Part shown: in pieces, positions 1 through 5,121 of the stretch
How positions within the stretch are numbered: position 1 is the first letter of the stretch
Layout: the number at the start of each line of letters is the position of its first letter
Source of the DNA: JAFNAG01 sp050011535
GTDB lineage: Bacteria > Acidobacteriota > UBA6911
Length of the DNA stretch: 6,421 nt
Direction of reading: 5' to 3'
Assembly (NCBI GenBank): GCA_050011535.1
Contig: JBEKIX010000142.1
Location: forward strand, 1 to 6,421
The notes under the pieces: model-generated
Told to the model about the DNA's origin: nothing
What the model saw: the letters and a program-made list of their open reading frames with translations, nothing else
The model's database searches: none
Program-made: the position numbers and the translations under genes

Positions 1-554
1 ACGCCGGTCGGAGTTTCGGTGCATATCCGTTCGCGCTGGAGCAGGTTGAAGATGTCGAGCAAATCGAAATGGGGATCCGTGGCGCCATAGGAAGAGGCTC
101 CGAGCGACAGGATGACGACCGGTTGGACATCCATCGCTTTGGCCGCGGCGAGCGAAGCCACGAGCAGGGCGGGAAACGAACCGGAGCTGCCGATGGCGAC
201 GCTGTCTCCGGCTTTGACTCCGGCCTGTCGAAGCAATAGGACGATGAGACCGGCCATGTTCGGGTTGGTCGTGGTCCTCTTGGCTTCCAGCTCTCCCACC
301 GTGGTTACAAGAGGGGAATCCTGCGGGCCGATCAGACCGGTCCTGTTGGGATCGGAGCTCGATTCGAATGAAACGCCTCGGCGCTCGCGCTCGGCCGCAA
401 TGGCCTGAACGGCTTGTCCCATGAGCCGCGCGGCACGGAGTGTGACATCCTCATCGCCGGGAAGAGAGCCATGGGAACCAATCTCACTAATCCAGAAGAC
501 CGCCAGGCTGATTACAGCCGCGGCTGCCATGCGGGTTTTATAATTCATATCCAT
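1..554 (-). CDS. pgsW: Poly-gamma-glutamate system protein (PgsW-like), 3' end cut by window edge
   Basis: My own minus-strand translation gives 184 codons from the ATG at 554 and runs off the left edge without a stop. The protein has a short basic N-terminus (MDMNYKTRM), one hydrophobic segment at about residues 9-24 (signal peptide or membrane anchor), then a soluble part. That part has a Ser/Thr-rich stretch with SPLVTTVGELEAKRTTTNPN (residues 80-99), an Ala/Leu-rich helix and a glycine/serine turn (IGSSGSFPALLVASLAAAKA, residues 121-140), and LSLGASSYGATDPHFD (149-164). This matches my memory of the family annotated as 'poly-gamma-glutamate system protein', which sits next to pgsB and pgsC. 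Its biochemical role is not established; an extracytoplasmic role in PGA polymer handling is inference. The second ATG at 548 is a possible start; neither has a clear Shine-Dalgarno sequence, and a hairpin repeat ends only 15 nt upstream. Likely the third gene of the pgsB-pgsC unit, separated from pgsC by repeats. Confidence 0.72.
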   Translation of the reverse strand, partial: MDMNYKTRMAAAAVISLAVFWISEIGSHGSLPGDEDVTLRAARLMGQAVQAIAAERERRGVSFESSSDPNRTGLIGPQDSPLVTTVGELEAKRTTTNPNMAGLIVLLLRQAGVKAGDSVAIGSSGSFPALLVASLAAAKAMDVQPVVILSLGASSYGATDPHFDLLDIFNLLQRERICTETPTG

Positions 555-569
555 TGTGCCGCATCTGGA

Positions 570-651
570 GTCCCGTAGGGACGAGGTGAAAATAGCCCGG
601 CACTTCAGTGCCGGGATAAGGCACCAGATTAACTACGAGTCCCGTAGGGAC
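570..651 (+). repeat. Three-hairpin REP-like element, copy 1
   Basis: Three perfect hairpins in order. Short hairpin 570-582 is GTCCC-gta-GGGAC. Long hairpin 596-615 is CCCGGCAC-ttca-GTGCCGGG. Short hairpin 639-651 is GTCCC-gta-GGGAC. Gaps are 13 and 23 nt. The long hairpin is preceded directly by AATAG (591-595). About 66 bp (591-656) recur in inverted orientation at 721-786 with the same 21-nt spacing between the GGGAT tail and the next GTCCC. This resembles REP/BIME-type palindromic repeats, and ATAG could correspond to the tetranucleotide found 5' of REP hairpins in enterobacteria; that parallel is inference. Confidence 0.8.
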
Positions 652-725
652 GACTGATTTGGAGAACATGGATGCTGTATTCCTAATCCAGATCGACGGG
701 ATGTCCGACTGGAAATGGCTCAGCC

Positions 726-808
726 GTCCCTACGGGACTAGCCTCTGGGGTATCCGAGAATCCCGGCACTGAAGTGCCGGGCTATTCTCGTTGCGTCCCT
801 AACGGGAC
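726..808 (-). repeat. Three-hairpin REP-like element, copy 2 (inverted)
   Basis: This is the mirror image of the copy at 570-651. Short hairpin 726-738 is GTCCC-tac-GGGAC. Long hairpin 762-781 is CCCGGCAC-tgaa-GTGCCGGG. Short hairpin 795-808 is GTCCC-taac-GGGAC, with one extra loop base. Gaps are 23 and 13 nt, the same as in copy 1 read on the other strand. The stems are identical to copy 1, so the two copies could also pair with each other into one long cruciform or RNA stem. Confidence 0.8.
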
Positions 809-834
809 GCCGCCAATGCCGAGATACGTCTGCC

Positions 835-848
835 GTCCCTAACAGGAT
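835..848 (-). repeat. Decayed short hairpin unit
   Basis: GTCCCTAACAGGAT at 835-848 matches the unit GTCCCTAACGGGAC at 795-808 except for two changes that break the right stem. It lies 40 bp from that copy and looks like a degenerate relic of the same repeat. Confidence 0.45.
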
Positions 849-940
849 GCGGCCATGATTACCCAGTCATGATCCATTAAACCAACCTGGTGCGCCCGCA
901 AATCCTATCCATGCTCGCACCATGCGGCGATGCTTTTCCT

Positions 941-1381
941 TCAACCCATAATCAGGCGGAGAAATTGCGAAAGAAAATACACTGCCACTGTCACGGTCAC
1001 AAGCGATGCAGTCGTTATCAGGATGCCTTGCCGTTCCATGTTGTTTGCGATCAGTCCGGGAACTACCCAGCCGATGGCTCGAAATTCGAGCGATGCCGGG
1101 AGGAGCGACGGCAGAAAACGCAGCCACACGAGCGTCCACAGGCCCGCGATCATCACCATGAAGACGAATCTCCGCGTTCCAAACAGGATCAGATAGTTCG
1201 ACACGACCTTGTAACAGAGCACAGTCAACAGCGCCACAATCAACGTGCCTGCAATGCGCTCAGGCGAACGCAGGAACAGTCCGAGATAACTGGGGACGAT
1301 CACCCCGCCGGGATAGATTCCCGTGATGCCGATGAACAACAGGGAAACCAGCAATCCCAGAAAGGAAATCTCATATTCCAT
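941..1381 (-). CDS. pgsC: Poly-gamma-glutamate biosynthesis membrane protein PgsC/CapC
   Basis: A 146-residue integral membrane protein, close to the length I recall for Bacillus subtilis PgsC (about 149). PgsC is the membrane component that works with the ligase PgsB to polymerise glutamate through gamma-carboxyl amide bonds. Family marks are GIYPGGVIVPSYLGL (21-35), the LILFGTRRF stretch (64-72) and IGWVVPGLIANNMERQG (103-119). The last parallels the Bacillus GIGVIVPGLIANTIQRQG region. Hydrophobic segments lie at about 6-23, 25-38, 43-60, 72-90 and 119-142. I chose the ATG at 1381: an ATG 33 bp upstream (1414) would add 11 non-hydrophobic residues buried in pgsB, and GGAGG lies 12 nt upstream of the chosen start. 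The first 11 bp overlap the end of pgsB, as expected for translational coupling. Confidence 0.93.
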   Translation of the reverse strand: MEYEISFLGLLVSLLFIGITGIYPGGVIVPSYLGLFLRSPERIAGTLIVALLTVLCYKVVSNYLILFGTRRFVFMVMIAGLWTLVWLRFLPSLLPASLEFRAIGWVVPGLIANNMERQGILITTASLVTVTVAVYFLSQFLRLIMG

Positions 1382-2546
1382 AAGGCTCGCCGACCTCCGC
1401 CCAATGCTTGGCAAGGATCATGCCTGCCCCCTTGATGTTGCCGAACCCGAACACAACGGTCGGATCAGGACTCGCAGACCAAACGGCGTTAAGCATTTCC
1501 TCCGCCGATCCGGACTTGAGCATACGCGCCTGCGGCAATTGCCTGCGCACGATGCGGGCATGTGCGCCGACGACAAATAGCTGCGCGAACTTCTGCCTTG
1601 CGCCGTCCCGGAGGGCCGAGATCCACTGCAGAGTTCGCGCCGCCCGGTCGGCGCGCAAGTTCAGAATGCCGACGATGTGTCCCGCTGCGTGCGGCAACAT
1701 GCCGGCGACTCGCGACAGAACCTCCAATGTCGATTCTGGATCATTGGCCGCAAAGGCGTTCACCAGATAGCAGGTCCGCTGCGAATCGCGCGGCTTGTAC
1801 AGCCAGACTCTCAGCCTCCCCATGTCGTGCCGCGCCTTGCGTATGCCTTCCCTGATCCTGGTTTGGCTGACGCCGATGTGGTCCGCCACGGCGTAAACCA
1901 GATCGAGATTCTCTGAGAACTCCAGAGGACTCAGTCGAGGAGTGCTCTCCATCAGCGGCGCCGAAGCGCCAGGTTTCACCCTGATCAAGGAAGCGCCTAC
2001 ACGCTCCGCCTCTGCGCGGAATGAGGGACGATCCTCTTCCTCGGGCAGGAAAACCGCGGCCCCGGCGCAAATGTCCAGGCTGAGCACCGAGGCGATCTTT
2101 TCTTCGGTTTCTCCCATGATCTCCGTGTGATCGCGACGCACGTTGGTTATGGCCACGATGTTCGGTTGGAGAATGCGGCGCGACTCGATGTAGTGGTTTT
2201 CCGGCCGAAGGCTCATGACTTCGGCGATCAGGCAGTCGGCGTGGAGTTTCCCAGCCTTCTTGACCAGCTGTTTCTGCTCCAGAATCGAGGGGGTGACGTC
2301 GCGGTTCAACTCGATCCTGCCGCCGTCAGGCAGTAATATGACGGCCTCCGAACCTGTTGTTTTCGCGATCACCCGGCGACCGTCCTCCTGAAGGATGGAA
2401 GCGAGCAGGTGGGTCACGCTCGTCTTGCCGCGGGTTCCGGTGATCGCAATGCGCAGCGGGATGCGGCGCAGGGAACGCACGAGAGCAAGGCGCTCACCGA
2501 TCAGGTAGACCAGGAAGAGAATCAAGCATGGCAACAGTGTGCGCAT
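1371..2546 (-). CDS. pgsB: Poly-gamma-glutamate synthase subunit PgsB/CapB (Mur-ligase-like)
   Basis: A 391-residue protein, the usual length (about 393 in Bacillus subtilis). PgsB is the ATP-dependent amide ligase that adds glutamate through the gamma-carboxyl; it belongs to the Mur ligase/FolC-like fold and acts at the membrane with PgsC. A hydrophobic anchor (residues 3-16) is followed by a basic stretch, then the P-loop GTRGKTS (37-43, Lys41). Further on are AKTTGSEA (61-68), a DH-containing motif NVRRDHTEIMG (135-145), NAFAANDPEST (263-273), LNLRADRAARTLQ (295-307) and FGFGNIKGAG (366-375), all lining up with the Bacillus protein as I remember it. The ATG at 2546 is the only in-frame ATG near the anchor, and an in-frame stop lies 7 codons upstream. 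No Shine-Dalgarno sequence is visible; the 5' side reads CTTGGCCTCCGCTC. The gene overlaps pgsC by 11 bp. Confidence 0.95.
   Translation of the reverse strand: MRTLLPCLILFLVYLIGERLALVRSLRRIPLRIAITGTRGKTSVTHLLASILQEDGRRVIAKTTGSEAVILLPDGGRIELNRDVTPSILEQKQLVKKAGKLHADCLIAEVMSLRPENHYIESRRILQPNIVAITNVRRDHTEIMGETEEKIASVLSLDICAGAAVFLPEEEDRPSFRAEAERVGASLIRVKPGASAPLMESTPRLSPLEFSENLDLVYAVADHIGVSQTRIREGIRKARHDMGRLRVWLYKPRDSQRTCYLVNAFAANDPESTLEVLSRVAGMLPHAAGHIVGILNLRADRAARTLQWISALRDGARQKFAQLFVVGAHARIVRRQLPQARMLKSGSAEEMLNAVWSASPDPTVVFGFGNIKGAGMILAKHWAEVGEPYGI
1394..1398 (-). promoter_or_regulatory. Ribosome binding site of pgsC
   Basis: GGAGG on the minus strand lies inside the end of pgsB, 12 nt upstream of the pgsC ATG at 1381. 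The spacing is longer than ideal, but it is the only purine-rich anti-16S match and it supports the short start over the ATG at 1414. Confidence 0.45.
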
Positions 2547-2573
2547 GAGCGGAGGCCAAGAAAATCACGAAAC

Positions 2574-2627
2574 TCACCACATCGGTCTGTTTCGAAAATA
2601 GGCGGAGCCTTTGGAGTGCGGCGTCAT
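2574..2627 (-). CDS. Possible 17-residue micro-ORF upstream of pgsB (hypothetical)
   Basis: The minus-strand ATG at 2627 gives MTPHSKGSAYFRNRPMW and a TGA stop 27 bp before the pgsB start. GAGG lies 8 nt upstream. Its first codons lie in the inverted repeat block, so it shares M-x-PHSK with the micro-ORF at 3069-3143 on the other arm. It could be a chance ORF of the repeat or a leader peptide for pgsB. There is no homology I recognise and no length to judge codon bias. Confidence 0.15.
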   Translation of the reverse strand: MTPHSKGSAYFRNRPMW

Positions 2628-2664
2628 GCCCTGAACCTCATACGCATCTCAGGATTACTGTGCC
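2589..2664 (+). repeat. Left flanking block of the composite inverted repeat
   Basis: This block contains, in order, GTTTCG (2589-2594), TTGGAGTGCGGCG (2611-2623), CATG (2625-2628) and TGTGCC (2659-2664) directly before the first short hairpin. The same words occur in the same order on the opposite strand at 3100-3011. The 13-mer is a perfect match (partner CGCCGCACTCCAA at 3073-3085). Spacings differ: 16 versus 9 nt and 30 versus 51 nt, taken between successive words. Confidence 0.65.
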
Positions 2665-2744
2665 GCGCCTTCGGCGCTCACATATAAGGACCATTTTTAT
2701 CCCGGCCTGACGGCCGGGCCTCCCCAGTGACAGCTCGCGGAACT
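2665..2744 (-). repeat. Three-hairpin REP-like element, copy 3 (inverted, one decayed hairpin)
   Basis: Short hairpin 2665-2677 is GCGCC-ttc-GGCGC. Long hairpin 2701-2718 is CCCGGCC-tgac-GGCCGGG. The third unit 2732-2744 is AGCTC-gcg-GAACT, which has one mismatched pair but sits exactly where predicted. Gaps are 23 and 13 nt, matching the copies at 570-808. The stem sequences differ from those copies but pairing is kept in the first two hairpins. Confidence 0.7.
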
Positions 2745-2803
2745 CATGGTTCTGCAAGCTGTTACCGAAACAAGTAACCGCCCCGTTTTTGGGGGTGGTG
2801 GGA

Positions 2804-2883
2804 CGCTATTCACTGCCGGCCCTTCGGGCCTTATCAGGCATTGAATCTGGCCGGCGCTATCACTGTGCCGTCTCCTCGAGTCT
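2804..2883 (-). repeat. Two degenerate short-hairpin units in direct repeat
   Basis: GCTATTCACTGCCGGC (2805-2820) leads into the perfect short hairpin GGCCC-ttc-GGGCC (2818-2830). It resembles the reverse complement of 2932-2956, including the AATAGC flank. About 51 bp on, GCTATCACTGTGCCG (2856-2870) is a second, decayed copy without a working stem. Upstream, ACCGCCCC (2777-2784) can pair with GGGGTGGT (2792-2799) with one G-T pair; this may be a remnant of a long hairpin. Confidence 0.45.
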
Positions 2884-2931
2884 CTGGCTGAGCCCAGTTT
2901 TCCGCGGCATACGCATATGTCCACAATCCCA

Positions 2932-3010
2932 GGCGCGAAGCGCCGGCAGTAAATAGCCCCGCGCGTCAGCGCGGGGTCAGGGAGATGTAATCAACGAGGC
3001 CCAAAGGGCC
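2932..3010 (+). repeat. Three-hairpin REP-like element, copy 4
   Basis: Short hairpin 2932-2944 is GGCGC-gaa-GCGCC. Long hairpin 2957-2976 is CCCCGCGC-gtca-GCGCGGGG, preceded by AATAG (2952-2956). Short hairpin 2998-3010 is GGCCC-aaa-GGGCC, preceded by ACGA as in copy 1. Gaps are 12 and 21 nt. This is the same layout and orientation as copy 1 at 570-651 although the stems are different sequences. Confidence 0.78.
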
Positions 3011-3100
3011 GGCACATTTTTCTTGCCCTCATGTCTATATCAACGGACATACGTGAAAGGAGTAGGTCATGCCGCCGCACTCCAAGGCGCTTCGCGAAAC
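3011..3100 (-). repeat. Right flanking block of the composite inverted repeat
   Basis: This mirrors 2589-2664: GGCACA (3011-3016) next to the outer short hairpin, CATG (3068-3071), CGCCGCACTCCAA (3073-3085) and CGAAAC (3095-3100). Together with the hairpin elements it makes a roughly 510-bp imperfect inverted repeat with a 188-bp centre (2745-2931). Confidence 0.65.
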
Positions 3101-3143
3101 GGCTGTGCTTTTCATGCGTCATCATGTGCGTCCCGGCGCATGA
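3069..3143 (+). CDS. Possible 24-residue micro-ORF with strong ribosome binding site (hypothetical)
   Basis: The plus-strand ATG at 3069 gives 24 residues, starting MPPHSKALRETAV and ending FMRHHVRPGA. It is preceded by AAAGGAG (3056-3062) with an ideal 6-nt spacer. This is the best Shine-Dalgarno on the plus strand of this region. The start lies in the right inverted repeat block, and the first residues match the micro-ORF on the opposite arm (M-x-PHSK). The peptide is basic, without a membrane segment or Cys. I recognise no family; it may be a passenger reading frame of the repeat. Confidence 0.2.
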   Translation: MPPHSKALRETAVLFMRHHVRPGA

Positions 3144-3193
3144 GGGATTGTCTCGAAAACAGCTGTTTCCAGAAACGTCGTGGTCGGAAGTGT

Positions 3194-3280
3194 ATGGATA
3201 TTAAGAAAACCGATCACGACTACGATCACGAGCCTCACGCGAAGATCGATGATTACAAGCCGCCTAGAAGCTTCTCCTAA
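3194..3280 (+). CDS. Possible 28-residue hydrophilic peptide (hypothetical)
   Basis: The ATG at 3194 opens a 28-residue frame that converges on the C69 dipeptidase gene, 15 bp apart. The peptide is rich in Asp, His, Tyr and Lys (MDIKKTDHDYDHEPHAK, then DDYKPPRSFS). A 9-bp direct repeat CGATCACGA (3211-3219, 3223-3231; period 12) encodes the DHDYDHE part. GGAAG is present but only 3 nt before the ATG, too close for a normal ribosome binding site. The frame can be extended upstream to a TTG at 3023, which I consider unlikely. I see no peptide-modification genes nearby, so calling it a RiPP precursor is not supported. Confidence 0.2.
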   Translation: MDIKKTDHDYDHEPHAKIDDYKPPRSFS

Positions 3281-3295
3281 TTCTCGGGCGAGCTC

Positions 3296-4957
3296 CTAAA
3301 ACCCGCGCGCGTACATGACCCAGAAGTTGTCGGTCAATTCATTCCACTTGTCGATGGCGGCACGCGCAAAGTCGTTGGTGTAGCGGGTCAGGAACTCCCT
3401 GACCTTCTGGCGCCCTGGCTCGGAGCTGTCGGCGGCGAGCATGTCCTGCGCAACCTTCTCTATGCCGGGCAATTCCGTGAACGCTCTGTTCTCCAAGGCT
3501 ACGACTTCGTCCTCGATGATCTTCCGGTTGCTGCCCCATCGAATCGTGGCCAGGCGGTTCGCTTTTCGGAAAGCCCAGCTGGCCGAGTCCTCGCGGTATC
3601 TTTGCTGGGAGCCGACCTCGAAGCTCTTGGGCAGGGATAGAACGCCGGAGAAGATCGGAATTCTCGGACTCTCCGCCGGATTGTCGAAGGAGAACCATGC
3701 GATGGCGCCGTATTCATCGGGCAGCCAGCCGCGCACCTGAATGATCTGCGAGTATGCACAGCCTGCGATTGCGATCGTGCGCTGCGACTGCACGGTTCCG
3801 GGCTTCAACTGGTTCAACAGCCGGACCAGTTCGCTGTTCATCCAGGCACTGGCGATTGGGCTCTTGACCATGTCCTGATTGCTGGCAGGGGCAGCCGAAC
3901 CGTCAGGCCTCCCTCGCCCGCCGCTCCTGGGAACCACGAGGTTTTTCGTCATATCCATGTCGGTTCCCTCGTAAGTTTCCCGGTAATATTTCATGATGTC
4001 CCTGACCGAAAGCTTGTGTGCGGGCTTCACGCTGAATGGGAGCTCATCGGCGTCACGCTTGAGATTGAGGTCCGGCGCCATCGTGCTCAGGATGAAGAAC
4101 TCGCGATCCGAAAAGGGCTTTCTGCCGCTGTACGCCTTCCAGAATTTGAAGATCTCTCCCTCTTTCCACCACCCCATCTTTTCGGCTATCGAGTAAACGT
4201 TTGCCGAAGCCATGAAATGATCAGGATCTTTGAGATTGATCTCGCCGATCCGGGAGATGTTGGCCGACACGCCAACCTCGTCGTCCGGAATGCGCTCTGC
4301 CGCCCAAACGGAGCCCGGTTCGCCCGGACCGCCGCCGAAGATCTCCAGCTGCCAGACCTCTTTCTTGTCCGCAATGGTGATGCACTCGCCGCTGTCGCCA
4401 TAGCCGTACTTCATCACCAGGTCGCCGATCATATGGAGTGCATCCCTGGCGGTCGCGGTTCTTTCAAGAGCCAGCCGTTCCAGCTCCTCGATGAGGAACA
4501 GGCCGTCATCGTTTTCGAGCTCCCGCCTGCCGCCGATCGTGGTTTCGCCTATGGCCAGCTGCTTTTCATTGAGACACGGATAGGCAACATTCATATAGGC
4601 ATAGGTCTCTTCGACTTCGGGGATTTCGCCCTTGAGAATCTTGCCGTTCAGATCGTTGATGGTGTCTGTGTGCAGCATCCCCCAATAAATCTTGTTGCTG
4701 GATCCTTTCGCATGCGTTTTGTGGGGGACGATGTTGAGCCAGTTCCGGTAATTTCCGTCACACGTGTGGCACGTGATGACGGAACCGTCCGCGGTAGCCA
4801 GGCGGCCAACCTGAATGCTCGTGCAGGAATCAGGCCCATCGCTGTCCGTCACAGCCGCCTTCGGGATGTGGGCCGATATCGATAAGAATCCTGTGGTTAT
4901 GACAAGAATCGCCAGGAATGCCAGTCGTCGCAGTTCCTTGGGTTTCAGACTTTTCAT
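3296..4957 (-). CDS. Secreted dipeptidase, peptidase family C69 (former U34)
   Basis: A 553-residue protein of the PepD-type family C69, N-terminal-nucleophile (Ntn) hydrolases that cleave dipeptides. A basic N-terminus (MKSLKPKELRR) and hydrophobic core (residues 12-29) form a signal peptide or anchor, so it acts outside the cytoplasm. The likely nucleophile is Cys45 in DSCTSIQVGR, followed by the family stretch ATADGSVI (54-61). It must become N-terminal by processing of the preceding leader. Further conserved parts are YPCLNEKQLAIGETT (126-140), DDGLFLIEELERLALERT (150-167), GECITIADKKEVWQLEIF (190-207) and GVSANISRIGEI (229-240). I chose the ATG at 4957: it has GGAG 7 nt upstream and starts right before the signal peptide; the upstream ATG at 5038 would add 27 polar residues. 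The gene lies 164 bp after cysE, so it may be transcribed separately. Proximity to pgsB is suggestive only. Confidence 0.9.
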   Translation of the reverse strand: MKSLKPKELRRLAFLAILVITTGFLSISAHIPKAAVTDSDGPDSCTSIQVGRLATADGSVITCHTCDGNYRNWLNIVPHKTHAKGSSNKIYWGMLHTDTINDLNGKILKGEIPEVEETYAYMNVAYPCLNEKQLAIGETTIGGRRELENDDGLFLIEELERLALERTATARDALHMIGDLVMKYGYGDSGECITIADKKEVWQLEIFGGGPGEPGSVWAAERIPDDEVGVSANISRIGEINLKDPDHFMASANVYSIAEKMGWWKEGEIFKFWKAYSGRKPFSDREFFILSTMAPDLNLKRDADELPFSVKPAHKLSVRDIMKYYRETYEGTDMDMTKNLVVPRSGGRGRPDGSAAPASNQDMVKSPIASAWMNSELVRLLNQLKPGTVQSQRTIAIAGCAYSQIIQVRGWLPDEYGAIAWFSFDNPAESPRIPIFSGVLSLPKSFEVGSQQRYREDSASWAFRKANRLATIRWGSNRKIIEDEVVALENRAFTELPGIEKVAQDMLAADSSEPGRQKVREFLTRYTNDFARAAIDKWNELTDNFWVMYARGF

Positions 4958-4964
4958 GGAGCTA

Positions 4965-4968
4965 CTCC
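4965..4968 (-). promoter_or_regulatory. Ribosome binding site deciding the C69 dipeptidase start
   Basis: GGAG on the minus strand with a 7-nt spacer to the ATG at 4957. The alternative ATG at 5038 has no such site, and the short start places the signal peptide at the N-terminus. Confidence 0.7.
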
Positions 4969-5121
4969 GTTCTGAATGCCGGATGGTTTCATCCACGGTC
5001 CGAACATGAGGGACGCATGTTGGGGTTAAGATACGCACAAATATTCTCTGAGCACGGACGCACAGCTCCGCACATCACAGATAGCAACCTAAATTAATCA
5101 GCCCCTGGATTCAAGAGAAAT

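Larger units (their letters stand above)
555..940. other. Intergenic region pgsC-pgsW filled with palindromic repeats
   Basis: These 386 bp between the pgsC stop and the pgsW-like start contain no supportable gene. They hold two complete three-hairpin elements in inverted orientation (570-651 and 726-808) and a decayed short unit (835-848). Near pgsC, the 7-bp inverted repeat TGGTGCG (888-894) / CGCACCA (916-922) has a 21-nt loop and no T-run, so it is not a convincing terminator. On the pgs transcript these hairpins would be intercistronic RNA structure. Confidence 0.8.
2547..3295. other. Intergenic region between C69 dipeptidase and pgsB with a large composite inverted repeat
   Basis: About 750 bp without a convincing gene. 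It contains two oppositely oriented three-hairpin elements (2665-2744, 2932-3010), flanking inverted repeat blocks (2589-2664 and 3011-3100), degenerate hairpin units in the centre (2804-2883), and very short ORFs at 2574-2627, 3069-3143 and 3194-3280. A perfect 12-bp palindrome AAACAGCTGTTT lies at 3157-3168. I see no credible sigma-70 promoter or rho-independent terminator for either neighbouring gene. Confidence 0.75.

Noticed and set aside
570..850. CRISPR array
   Set aside because: The repeated units are short palindromes in both orientations with fixed structural spacing; there are no constant direct repeats of CRISPR length with unique spacers of equal size.
890..1435. Plus-strand ORF over pgsC
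   Set aside because: Antisense to the clearly recognised membrane protein PgsC; the translation is rich in Gln, His and Arg, typical of a shadow frame.
1371..2546. MurC/MurE or FolC assignment for the ligase
   Set aside because: The protein has the N-terminal anchor, the length and the NAFAAND, LNLRADR and FGFGNIKG motifs of PgsB/CapB, and it overlaps pgsC.
2695..2722. Rho-independent terminator
   Set aside because: The GC-rich hairpin 2701-2718 is followed by CCTCCCC on the plus strand and by ATAAAAA on the minus strand, so there is no T-run downstream in either direction; it fits the repeat family instead.
2777..2799. Terminator-like hairpin with T-run
   Set aside because: The five T bases lie in the loop and not after the stem.
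3023..3280. 85-residue plus-strand ORF starting with TTG
   Set aside because: No ribosome binding site at the TTG, part of the frame runs through the inverted repeat, and the composition is unlike a protein; only the last 28 codons are listed as a doubtful ORF.
4016..4885. Long plus-strand ORF (289 residues)
   Set aside because: It is antisense to the C69 dipeptidase, whose family motifs are unmistakable; an open frame on the other strand is expected from GC-rich codon use.
4958..5121. Promoter or terminator between cysE and the C69 gene
   Set aside because: On the minus strand TTGAAT has a 17-nt spacer to TAGGTT, which is too weak a -10 match to report; the small hairpin GGATG-gttt-CATCC at 4981-4994 has no T-run.
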